Positions 15,032 to 20,630 of a stretch of 20,630 nt of DNA are shown piece by piece. The position numbers and the translations under genes are program-made. The notes beneath the pieces were generated by a model. The model did no database searches and was not told the DNA's origin. It was given only the letters and a program-made list of their open reading frames with translations. Source of the stretch: Deltaproteobacteria bacterium UBA6601 (lineage in GTDB: Bacteria; Myxococcota_A; UBA796; UBA9615); NCBI GenBank assembly GCA_002433485.1, contig DJIF01000015.1:1-20630 (forward strand), in the 5' to 3' direction. Numbering within the stretch: position 1 is the first letter of the stretch; each line of letters opens with the position of its first letter.

Positions 15032-15072
15032 TGCCGGTTAACCTGCCATCACAGCAGTCTTTGGCGACAGTC

Positions 15073-15078
15073 AGGAGG
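15073..15078 (+). promoter_or_regulatory. Ribosome binding site of rpe
   Basis: AGGAGG, the full consensus core, with an 8-nt spacer to the ATG at 15087. It is the strongest gene-associated ribosome site in this part of the window. Confidence 0.75.
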
Positions 15079-15086
15079 ACCCAGCC

Positions 15087-15749
15087 ATGAGCGAGCGTAC
15101 GCATCGCATCGCCCCCTCAATCCTATCCGCGGACTTTGCGCGGCTGGGTGCCGAGGTGGAGGCAGTCACCAACGCGGGCGCCGACTGGATCCACGTTGAC
15201 GTTATGGACGGTCACTTCGTTCCAGTGATCACCCTCGGCCCAGCCATCACCAGCGCGGTCGGCCGCCACACAGAACTCCCCCTCGACGTGCATCTAATGA
15301 TCGAAAAACCAGAACGTCATATCGATGCCTTCGCCGGGGCTGGGGCCAGCGTCATTACGGTGCACCAGGAGGTCTGCCCTCATCTGCACATGACCCTTGG
15401 CAACATTCGCTCGCTGGGCTGCAAAGCGGGGGTATCCATTAACCCCGGGACCCCACTGTCAGTGCTCGACCCGGTTCTCGACAGCCTCGACATGGTGCTG
15501 GTCATGACGGTAAATCCCGGCTGGGGTGGGCAGAGCGCTATCCCGTCTGCGATCGCCAAAGCCGGGCGGCTGCGCTCGATCCTCGCTCAAAGAGGTCTTG
15601 AGCACGTACTCATCGAGGTGGATGGTGGGGTCAAGGTGGACAACATCAAGGACTTCGTCGCGGCCGATGTGCTGGTCTCAGGCTCAGGCATCTTCAAGAG
15701 CGATGACTACGGCGCGACCATCACCGCGATGCGCGCTGAGCTGAGCTGA
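15087..15749 (+). CDS. rpe: Ribulose-phosphate 3-epimerase
   Basis: Interconverts ribulose 5-phosphate and xylulose 5-phosphate in the pentose phosphate pathway; cytoplasmic TIM barrel. The 220 residues include APSILSADFARLG with Ser11, WIHVDVMDGHFVP with His36 and Asp38 as metal ligands, LDVHLMI with His69, TVNPGWGGQ (141-149) and IEVDGGV with Asp179, ending in the phosphate-binding VSGSGIFKS. Length matches the family. It follows fmt by 55 nt behind an AGGAGG ribosome site; co-transcription with def-fmt is likely. Confidence 0.97.
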   Translation: MSERTHRIAPSILSADFARLGAEVEAVTNAGADWIHVDVMDGHFVPVITLGPAITSAVGRHTELPLDVHLMIEKPERHIDAFAGAGASVITVHQEVCPHLHMTLGNIRSLGCKAGVSINPGTPLSVLDPVLDSLDMVLVMTVNPGWGGQSAIPSAIAKAGRLRSILAQRGLEHVLIEVDGGVKVDNIKDFVAADVLVSGSGIFKSDDYGATITAMRAELS

Positions 15750-15792
15750 TTGCACACGCCGCAAGGGTGCAGCCCAGAGCCGTCCGCCGACC

Positions 15793-15820
15793 TTGACTTG
15801 TCGATGGGTGCTGGTAGCCT
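15793..15820 (+). promoter_or_regulatory. Putative sigma-70-type promoter of tRNA-Pro
   Basis: TTGACT (15793-15798), a 16-nt spacer and TAGCCT (15815-15820) lie 49 nt upstream of the tRNA. The -35 box is good (5/6) and the -10 weak (3/6, keeping TA...T). The remaining bases between rpe and the tRNA hold only a weak 5-bp hairpin. Confidence 0.4.
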
Positions 15821-15869
15821 TCCGCCGCTCTCAGCCTAACGCATGGTCGATAGGGACTGAGTTGAGCAT

Positions 15870-15946
15870 CGGGGCGTAGCGCAGTCTGGTAGCGCACCTG
15901 CTTCGGGAGCAGGGGGCCGGAGGTTCAAATCCTCTCGCCCCGACCA
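15870..15946 (+). tRNA. tRNA-Pro (anticodon CGG), CCA encoded
   Basis: A complete cloverleaf can be drawn. The acceptor stem CGGGGCG (15870-15876) pairs with CGCCCCG (15936-15942), and A73 plus genomic CCA follow. Anticodon stem CCTGC/GCAGG (15897-15901, 15909-15913) holds the loop TTCGGGA with anticodon CGG at 15904-15906. T stem GGAGG/CCTCT encloses TTCAAAT (15924-15930). It reads CCG proline codons. No integrase or repeated tRNA 3' end is seen nearby, so no sign of an integrated element. Confidence 0.96.
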
Positions 15947-15954
15947 CGTACAGC

Positions 15955-15986
15955 GAGAGCCCCTCGGATGACTCCGGGGGGCCCTC
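15955..15986. terminator. Strong GC-rich stem-loop after tRNA-Pro
   Basis: Bases 15955-15967 pair with 15974-15986 as a 13-position stem around the 6-nt loop ATGACT, broken only by one A.C mismatch (15958/15983) and one U.G pair (15964/15977). It starts 9 nt after the tRNA CCA and ends 22 nt from the convergent cytochrome gene. It may end transcription from both sides, although no U-tract follows on either strand. Confidence 0.55.
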
Positions 15987-16007
15987 CCGGTGCCAGCTAT
16001 ACCCAGC

Positions 16008-18011
16008 TCAAAGCGACAGCACGAACTGCTCAAGATCGGCCAGCTCTGCCTCATCGAGGGAGCTGGTGTCGCCCATGGCCAGATTCTGCGACCACCGCAG
16101 CAAGGTCTTGATGCTATCGGCGCTGCCGTTATGAAGGTAAGGCGCTGTGGCCGCGACGCCGACCAGGGATGGAGTTCGAATTGCTTCTACACCGTAGAGG
16201 TCGTAGCTTAAATTATCAGTCCAGGCTGTTCCGTTGTGGCAGTCCGCGCAACCGACCTCTGCACGATGGAAAATCTCCCGGCCACGGGCCACCGCAGCGC
16301 TGGAAGAACCAGCCAGGGGTACATCTGCTTCGCGACTCCAGTCGATATAAGCCGCGACGTCTTCCGCCGCAGCGTAGGGCAGACCCTGTCCTCCCATACG
16401 CCCCTGACTGGTGATCAGCACTTCGTCGACCAGCGACTCCACCGCGTCAACCCAGGTCAGGGGCACGGTAACCGAGACCTGGCCGGCCAGCGAGGGCGTC
16501 TGCCGTTCCTCCAGGCGACCATCAGAGAAGCGCCACGTAAGGCCATCGGTTCGGCCATCAAAGTGGCAGGTAGCGCACGACACTCCGGCACCATGGGCAG
16601 CCATGCTCGGGTTATCGGCAGCGTAAAACAAGCGGCGACCGCGAACCACATCAGCGCTGAGAGGCTCCTCCGCATAGGAGGCAAGCTGCTCAATGACCAT
16701 CGGCGGCTCCTCGACCATCCCCAGCGGGGTCTCTACTCTGTTCAGGAGAGACAGGGGCCCGGGCAGAGGCCGAGCCTCCGGTGCTTCAAAGCCAACAAAG
16801 TCCATGTCCGTGATCGCCCGTTCGAGAAAGGAGTCCACAAAGGCCCGGTCATCGGCAGTAAAAGCCACCGACCTGGGGCCAGCAGCACCGATCAAGGAGG
16901 TCCGAACGGTGTTGAATGCCATGCTGGCGGTCCCTGGCATGGCCTCGGGCAGGGCAATGTCATCAACACCGGAGTTGGGAAAAGAGCTGACCTGCCCTCG
17001 AGCCCGCACACTGAGAACCGCTGAGCTCCCCTCGAGCGGTAAGACAATGGTCTCGCCATCTGGAGCAAATACGGCCGAGCTGGGATAGGACCGCAACAGG
17101 CCAAAATCGGACCCTGTCCCGGTGACCTCAGTAGCGACCCCACTGCCAGGCTCAAGGCTGCCGTCCGGTGCAACTGAAAAAGTGACAACGCCAGCATGAA
17201 AACGAGTTGCGCCACCCGGACCGCCATAGCCACCACCGACCTCAATCATATTCTCGCCCTCAATGGGCTCATGGTCCGGCTCAAGCGGCGGTGGAACTGG
17301 AGAGATGTTGTCCACATATAGAACCGGCACGGCGAGGCTGCGACCGTCTGAAGACACCCCCGGGTCGCCGGTGATGCGGGCGCTGAGGTCGAGCAGATCA
17401 AAAGACTCAAAACCGACCCCGGTTACCATCGGCAACTCAATGGTCTCGGTCAGGCCGCTGTCGAGATCAATGCGGGTGAACAGCGCGTCCCGCACACTGG
17501 CCACATAGAGACTGCGCTCACTCGGGTGGAGAGCCAGCCAGCGGGGCTCGTTATCAATGGGCCAGCTCCGCAGGGTTTCGAGGCTCTCTGTATTGAACTC
17601 GTCAACCCGTCCCGACAGGGAAGAGACCACCCACAGACGCTCGCCACTTTCACCAGCGATCACACCAAAAGGTTCGGCGCCTACCTCAAGCCGTCCGGCG
17701 AGCACCAGTTCTCCACCACGATCATCAATGACCGCAACAGCGCGCTCACCGCGCAGAGTAACGAACAAACGCTCGCCAGCCCGAGCGATTCTGGTCGGCT
17801 CAACACCGAGCTCCAGAGACTGCAGCAGACCTCCATTAAGGTCCAACGAAGACAAGCTTCCGCCATCGGTGTCAACCACGTGCAGCCGCTGATAGTCCGC
17901 AGAGGCTATGAGCGTGCTCGACCCGGTAGGAAAGCGCGCATCATCTAGCTGTCCGGCACATCCGGACAGGAGCAGCGCGAGGAACAGCAGGGCGGGAAGC
18001 GTTCGGGACAT
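16008..18011 (-). CDS. Beta-propeller plus di-haem cytochrome c (CcpA/MauG-like) lipoprotein
   Basis: A 667-residue predicted lipoprotein (LLSGC, lipidated Cys18). Residues 30-390 form repeated strands of YVTN/propeller type (IASADYQRLHVVDTDGG, WLALHPSERSLYVAS, SSAVFAPDGETIVLPL). The C-terminal third has two haem c sites, CATCH (479-483) and CADCH (588-592), with a candidate distal Met539 and the TPSLVGVAATAPYLHNG sequence typical of bacterial di-haem cytochrome c peroxidases. It probably acts in the periplasm or at the outer membrane in electron transfer, peroxide reduction or oxidative modification of a partner; the substrate is unknown. The ATG at 18011 has AGGAG upstream; the frame is open to 18101 but without a signal sequence there. 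A sigma-54 promoter lies at 18070-18086. No maturation genes are nearby. Confidence 0.88.
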   Translation of the reverse strand: MSRTLPALLFLALLLSGCAGQLDDARFPTGSSTLIASADYQRLHVVDTDGGSLSSLDLNGGLLQSLELGVEPTRIARAGERLFVTLRGERAVAVIDDRGGELVLAGRLEVGAEPFGVIAGESGERLWVVSSLSGRVDEFNTESLETLRSWPIDNEPRWLALHPSERSLYVASVRDALFTRIDLDSGLTETIELPMVTGVGFESFDLLDLSARITGDPGVSSDGRSLAVPVLYVDNISPVPPPLEPDHEPIEGENMIEVGGGYGGPGGATRFHAGVVTFSVAPDGSLEPGSGVATEVTGTGSDFGLLRSYPSSAVFAPDGETIVLPLEGSSAVLSVRARGQVSSFPNSGVDDIALPEAMPGTASMAFNTVRTSLIGAAGPRSVAFTADDRAFVDSFLERAITDMDFVGFEAPEARPLPGPLSLLNRVETPLGMVEEPPMVIEQLASYAEEPLSADVVRGRRLFYAADNPSMAAHGAGVSCATCHFDGRTDGLTWRFSDGRLEERQTPSLAGQVSVTVPLTWVDAVESLVDEVLITSQGRMGGQGLPYAAAEDVAAYIDWSREADVPLAGSSSAAVARGREIFHRAEVGCADCHNGTAWTDNLSYDLYGVEAIRTPSLVGVAATAPYLHNGSADSIKTLLRWSQNLAMGDTSSLDEAELADLEQFVLSL

Positions 18012-18069
18012 GCGATTCTCCTGTTGCGGTGGGCAAGAGGCTATGTGGGTCGAATAATTCACCAGGAAA

Positions 18070-18086
18070 AGCAAGGTCCGTGCCAG
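18070..18086 (-). promoter_or_regulatory. Sigma-54 (RpoN) promoter, exact consensus
   Basis: On the minus strand this reads CTGGCACGGACCTTGCT, matching every fixed position of YTGGCACGRNNNTTGCW with correct -24/-12 spacing. Transcription would start near 18059, giving a leader of about 48 nt with an AGGAG ribosome site before the cytochrome lipoprotein ATG at 18011. Dependence on an enhancer-binding activator is expected for this sigma factor; no activator gene is in the window. The inverted repeat GGCGG-TG-CCGCC at 18133-18144, about 80 nt upstream of that start, is at a possible activator-site distance. Confidence 0.75.
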
Positions 18087-18163
18087 CGGAGAGGGATCCA
18101 TCCAGCCCCCAGGTCAGCTAGGCTCTCAACCAGGCGGTGCCGCCACCCGTCCGGAGACCAGCA

Positions 18164-18751
18164 ATGACCGAGACCGCTTACGTCCACCCCAGCTCCGTGA
18201 TCGACGAAGATGTTGAGTTGGGTCCGGGCACTCGCGTCTGGTTCTTCTGTCACGTTCAGCGAGGCGCGCGCATTGGGGCGCGCTGCATCCTCGGCCAGAA
18301 CGTCAACATCGACTCCCATGTCGTCATCGGCAGCGGCGTGAAGATCCAGAACAATGTCTCTGTTTATCGGTCAGTTACCATCGAAGACGATTGCTTCCTC
18401 GGGCCCAGTTGCGTGTTCACTAACGTCATCAACCCTCGGGCTCATATTGAGCGGAAGCACGAATTCCTTCCCACCCGGGTCGGGCGAGGCAGCAGCATTG
18501 GGGCCAACGCAACCATTGTCTGCGGCAACCAGCTGGGCCGCTACTGCATGGTCGGAGCAGGGGCAGTGGTCACCCGGGATGTACCAGCTCATGCCCTGGT
18601 GGTCGGGGTGCCGGCCCGACAGGTAGGCTGGGTCTGCCGCTGTGGCGAACAGATCGAAGTCGCCGCGGAACGGGCCCATTGCGAGGCCTGTGGTGACCGG
18701 TACCAGCAAAATGAGACAGGACTCCAGTTGTTAGGTGGAGCAGGCGGATGA
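18164..18751 (+). CDS. wbpD: UDP-2-acetamido-3-amino-glucuronate N-acetyltransferase-like (WbpD/WlbB family)
   Basis: A left-handed beta-helix acetyltransferase of 195 residues built from hexapeptide repeats (VIDEDVELGPGTRVW ... ILGQNVNIDSHVVIGSGVKIQNNVSVYRSVTIEDDCFLG). The segments NPRAHIERKHEFLPT, IGANATIVCG and VTRDVPAHALVVGVPARQVGW match the WbpD/WlbB group, which transfers acetyl from acetyl-CoA to the 3-amino group of UDP-GlcNAc(3NH2)A. The C-terminus adds a CxC...CxxC cluster (Cys158, 160, 173, 176), probably a small zinc ribbon. The ATG at 18164 has GGAG 7 nt upstream. It overlaps the next gene by ATGA, so the pair is translationally coupled. Confidence 0.88.
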   Translation: MTETAYVHPSSVIDEDVELGPGTRVWFFCHVQRGARIGARCILGQNVNIDSHVVIGSGVKIQNNVSVYRSVTIEDDCFLGPSCVFTNVINPRAHIERKHEFLPTRVGRGSSIGANATIVCGNQLGRYCMVGAGAVVTRDVPAHALVVGVPARQVGWVCRCGEQIEVAAERAHCEACGDRYQQNETGLQLLGGAGG

Positions 18752-19698
18752 AGAACTTCGGACTGATCGGCGCCGCCGGATTCGTCGCGCCACGGCACCT
18801 CCAAGCAATCAGTTCGGTAGGTGGCAGACTGCTGGCTGCAGTCGACCCACATGACTCGGTTGGAGTGCTGGACCGCTACTTCCCAGAGGCAAGGTTCTTC
18901 CCTGAGATCGAACGCTTTGACCGCCACCTGGAAAAGCTACGACGCCTCTCCGATGACGAGCGGGTGCACTACATGAGCATCTGCACACCGAACTATCTTC
19001 ACGATGCCCACGTTCGCCTGGCCCTGCGACTTCGCGCTCACGCCATCTGCGAGAAGCCGCTGGTCATCAATCCGTGGAACCTGGACCAACTGGCAGAGCT
19101 CGAACAAGACACCGGGTGCAGAGTTTACACCGTACTTCAGCTTCGCCATGCCCCAGCCCTCGCTGCACTCAAACAACGACTCACCAAAGAGACCCCAGAC
19201 AAAACTGCCGAGGTCGACCTGGCCTACGTAACCCGGCGGGGCCCCTGGTACCTCAACTCCTGGAAGGGAAACGAAGAACGCTCCGGTGGGATCGCCAGCA
19301 ACATCGGCATCCATTTCTTCGATCTGCTGCTGTGGCTGTTCGGATCGGTCGAGCGCAGCGAACTACACCTCAACCGTCCCGACAAGATGGCCGGTGCCCT
19401 GCAGCTGGAGCGAGCCAGGGTGCGGTGGTTCCTCTCAGTCGACGGGCGAGACCTTCCCGAAACCAGTCGCGAGGCCGGGCAGTTTGCCTATCGCTCACTC
19501 AGGGTAGATGGCGAAGAGCTGGAATTCTCTCAAGGCTTCGGAGATCTCCACCAACGCGTCTACGAAGCCATCCTGGCCGGCCGCGGCGAAGGAATAAGTG
19601 AGGCGCGTCCTGCGATCTCCCTGGTCCGCAGCATAAGAGAATCGGAACTCTCTGCCGCTACTATCGGCGCACATCCACTATTGAGTTTACGTCGCTAG
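18748..19698 (+). CDS. wbpB: UDP-N-acetyl-glucosaminuronate 3-dehydrogenase-like oxidoreductase (WbpB/WlbA, Gfo/Idh/MocA family)
   Basis: NAD-dependent oxidoreductase that oxidises C3 of UDP-GlcNAcA, the step before transamination and WbpD acetylation in diacetamido-uronic acid synthesis. The 316-residue protein begins with the Rossmann segment MKNFGLIGAAGFVAPRHLQA. It also has FDRHLEKLRR (57-66), SICTPNYLHDAHVRLAL (77-93), the CEKP motif (101-104) with the family lysine, and GGIASNIGIHFFD (180-192) with the catalytic-region His189. These strings are specific for the WbpB/WlbA subgroup within a broad family. The ATG at 18748 overlaps the wbpD-like stop and has GGAG 7 nt upstream. WbpA (6-dehydrogenase) and WbpE (aminotransferase) are not in the window. 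Confidence 0.9.
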   Translation: MKNFGLIGAAGFVAPRHLQAISSVGGRLLAAVDPHDSVGVLDRYFPEARFFPEIERFDRHLEKLRRLSDDERVHYMSICTPNYLHDAHVRLALRLRAHAICEKPLVINPWNLDQLAELEQDTGCRVYTVLQLRHAPALAALKQRLTKETPDKTAEVDLAYVTRRGPWYLNSWKGNEERSGGIASNIGIHFFDLLLWLFGSVERSELHLNRPDKMAGALQLERARVRWFLSVDGRDLPETSREAGQFAYRSLRVDGEELEFSQGFGDLHQRVYEAILAGRGEGISEARPAISLVRSIRESELSAATIGAHPLLSLRR

Positions 19699-19720
19699 GT
19701 CGCCGACGGCCGAGACCACT

Positions 19721-20497
19721 TCAAAAGACCGACTCTCCGACCTCAATCTCGCAACGACTCGCAGAGAAATTGGCGGTCAGAGAGCCCACCGTTGCCTGGG
19801 CTTCCGTCATAAGGTCCGCGTCTACAGTGACCGCCCATCGATCCGCAGAGTCCTCAGCCAGTTCGACCGAACCACCGCTGAGGTTCCATATCTCCCGGAG
19901 ATCGCCTTCGTCCTCGTTCAGAAATTCAATCCACTGAGACTCATCCACCGTATCAGGATCACTGCAGCTATAGGCATCGGCGCTGCGCTGCCAGTAGGCA
20001 TCGGCAAAGTAGCGAAGCTGACCGGTGTAGCTGCCGTCGTTAGTAGAGCCAAACTGAGCAAAAGTCCCTGGCCCGGGCGCAGTTCGACTGTCGATGTTTT
20101 CAACCCCTTCTCGATCCAGCTGGACCTGAAGGTAGCGGGCGCCCGACCTGGCCAGGCTGGAGTAGGCTGCAGCCATATCGTCGTACCACAGATCAGTTGA
20201 TTCGCAGACCGCTTCGCCGGCCGCCAGCCGCTCGGCATTGCGACGGTCTGCATCCAGGCGGTCCTGCTCCGCCTTGCGACGCTTTGAGCAGTAATCGGAA
20301 ACACTGGTCAGAACCAACGAGTGCGACCGAGTCGTACCCACGCTCTCAACGGTCCAGACCTCCGACAATGGAGTAAAGCCATCCACTCCATCGGTCGAGA
20401 TGCTGCCGCAGCCGGCAAGCCCCAGGCTGAAGACAACAAGCAGCACTGCAGTTGCCCGAAGAGAAGAAGTGTAAGTAGTCGGTGAGAAGCCAGTCAT
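19721..20497 (-). CDS. Predicted lipoprotein, unknown function
   Basis: A 258-residue protein with a hydrophobic signal (ATAVLLVVFSLGLAGC) and lipobox LAGC at Cys30. Residues 70-95 are highly charged and likely helical (SKRRKAEQDRLDADRRNAER), bounded by Cys70 and Cys98; further cysteines occur at YSCSDPD and SRCEIEVGE near the C-terminus, suggesting two disulphides. I do not recognise the family; the closing LTANFSASRCEIEV resembles the end of proteins with a beta-sandwich, but this is weak. The start is the ATG at 20497, with only AGGT as a ribosome site. It is convergent with the wbpB-like gene, 22 nt apart. Confidence 0.75.
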   Translation of the reverse strand: MTGFSPTTYTSSLRATAVLLVVFSLGLAGCGSISTDGVDGFTPLSEVWTVESVGTTRSHSLVLTSVSDYCSKRRKAEQDRLDADRRNAERLAAGEAVCESTDLWYDDMAAAYSSLARSGARYLQVQLDREGVENIDSRTAPGPGTFAQFGSTNDGSYTGQLRYFADAYWQRSADAYSCSDPDTVDESQWIEFLNEDEGDLREIWNLSGGSVELAEDSADRWAVTVDADLMTEAQATVGSLTANFSASRCEIEVGESVF

Positions 20498-20613
20498 GGT
20501 GGCAACCTAGCACGGAGCGCTCAGCGCTTCGCGGGCTGCTCAGAGCGCGGAAACCAACAACACGCCCGCAGCAAGACCAGTGAGAGGTGGCCTGGGCGAC
20601 GATTGTCGGATGT

Positions 20614-20624
20614 GGGGGGGGGGG
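20614..20624 (+). repeat. 11-G homopolymer tract
   Basis: Eleven consecutive G lie immediately after an ATG at 20610-20612 and one T, 6 nt from the window end. The reading frame from that ATG (MWGGGSQ) is open to the edge, but too little is visible to call a gene. The rest of 20498-20609 shows short GC-rich inverted repeats (for example GAGCGCTC at 20515-20522) and no gene. Confidence 0.8.
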
Positions 20625-20630
20625 TCGCAG

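Noticed and set aside
15751..15771. Terminator after rpe (TGCAC...GTGCA)
   Set aside because: Only a 5-bp stem with an 11-nt loop and no U-run; too weak to call.
15870..15946. Integrated element attached at tRNA-Pro
   Set aside because: No integrase and no second copy of the tRNA 3' end were seen in the window.
16236..17024. 262-codon plus-strand frame inside the cytochrome gene
   Set aside because: Antisense to a gene with clear haem motifs; no start signal and no recognisable domain.
18012..18101. 30-residue extension of the cytochrome lipoprotein
   Set aside because: It would bury the signal peptide, and it overlaps the sigma-54 promoter and the AGGAG ribosome site of the ATG at 18011.
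20503..20508. Leaderless-type -10 (TAGGTT, minus strand) before the 258-residue lipoprotein
   Set aside because: No -35 box and a poor match; spacing to the ATG alone is not convincing.

Overview
The window is GC-rich, gene-dense bacterial chromosome. Several traits fit a Gram-negative, myxobacteria-like (deltaproteobacterial/Myxococcota or relative) genome: many lipoproteins with lipoboxes, a seven-repeat RCC1-type secreted protein, a propeller plus di-haem cytochrome lipoprotein, and a textbook sigma-54 promoter. The phylum is an inference from gene content only; no rRNA or marker protein could be compared.

Layout. (1) 1-1878, plus strand: the 3' part of a large secreted or fibre-like protein, followed 15 nt later by an RCC1-repeat lipoprotein. 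(2) 2041-9896, minus strand: a six-gene operon for menaquinone by the classical o-succinylbenzoate route. Transcription order is polyprenyl diphosphate synthase, menF, menD, menA, menC, menE, with overlaps or gaps of at most 23 nt. menB, the DHNA-CoA thioesterase, menH and the final methyltransferase are not here. (3) 10089-12095, plus strand: a small DUF4234-type membrane protein, a non-hydrolysing UDP-GlcNAc 2-epimerase, and a small lipoprotein overlapping it by ATGA. (4) 12107-13366, minus strand: a DegT/DnrJ-fold aminotransferase-like protein that appears to have lost its PLP lysine. (5) 13498-15749, plus strand: def, fmt and rpe, then tRNA-Pro(CGG) at 15870-15946 and a strong stem-loop. 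(6) 16008-18011, minus strand: the di-haem c-type cytochrome lipoprotein behind an exact-consensus sigma-54 promoter. (7) 18164-19698, plus strand: an overlapping wbpD/wbpB-like pair for a diacetamido-uronic acid nucleotide sugar. (8) 19721-20497, minus strand: an unrecognised lipoprotein. The window ends in an 11-G tract.

How the genes work together. The men operon makes both halves of menaquinone: the naphthoquinone head (MenF, D, C, E) and the prenyl tail (prenyl synthase), joined by MenA. def and fmt form the formyl-methionine start/removal pair. The epimerase and the WbpB/WbpD pair point to surface polysaccharide sugar synthesis, but they are split and lack WbpA and a competent aminotransferase, so further enzymes must lie elsewhere.

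No CRISPR array, insertion sequence, integrase, toxin-antitoxin pair or recognisable defence island was seen. No gene-free stretch exceeds 300 bases. The least ordinary observations are the sigma-54 promoter on the cytochrome gene, the lysine-less DegT protein, and the two repeat or fibre-like exported proteins at the left edge.
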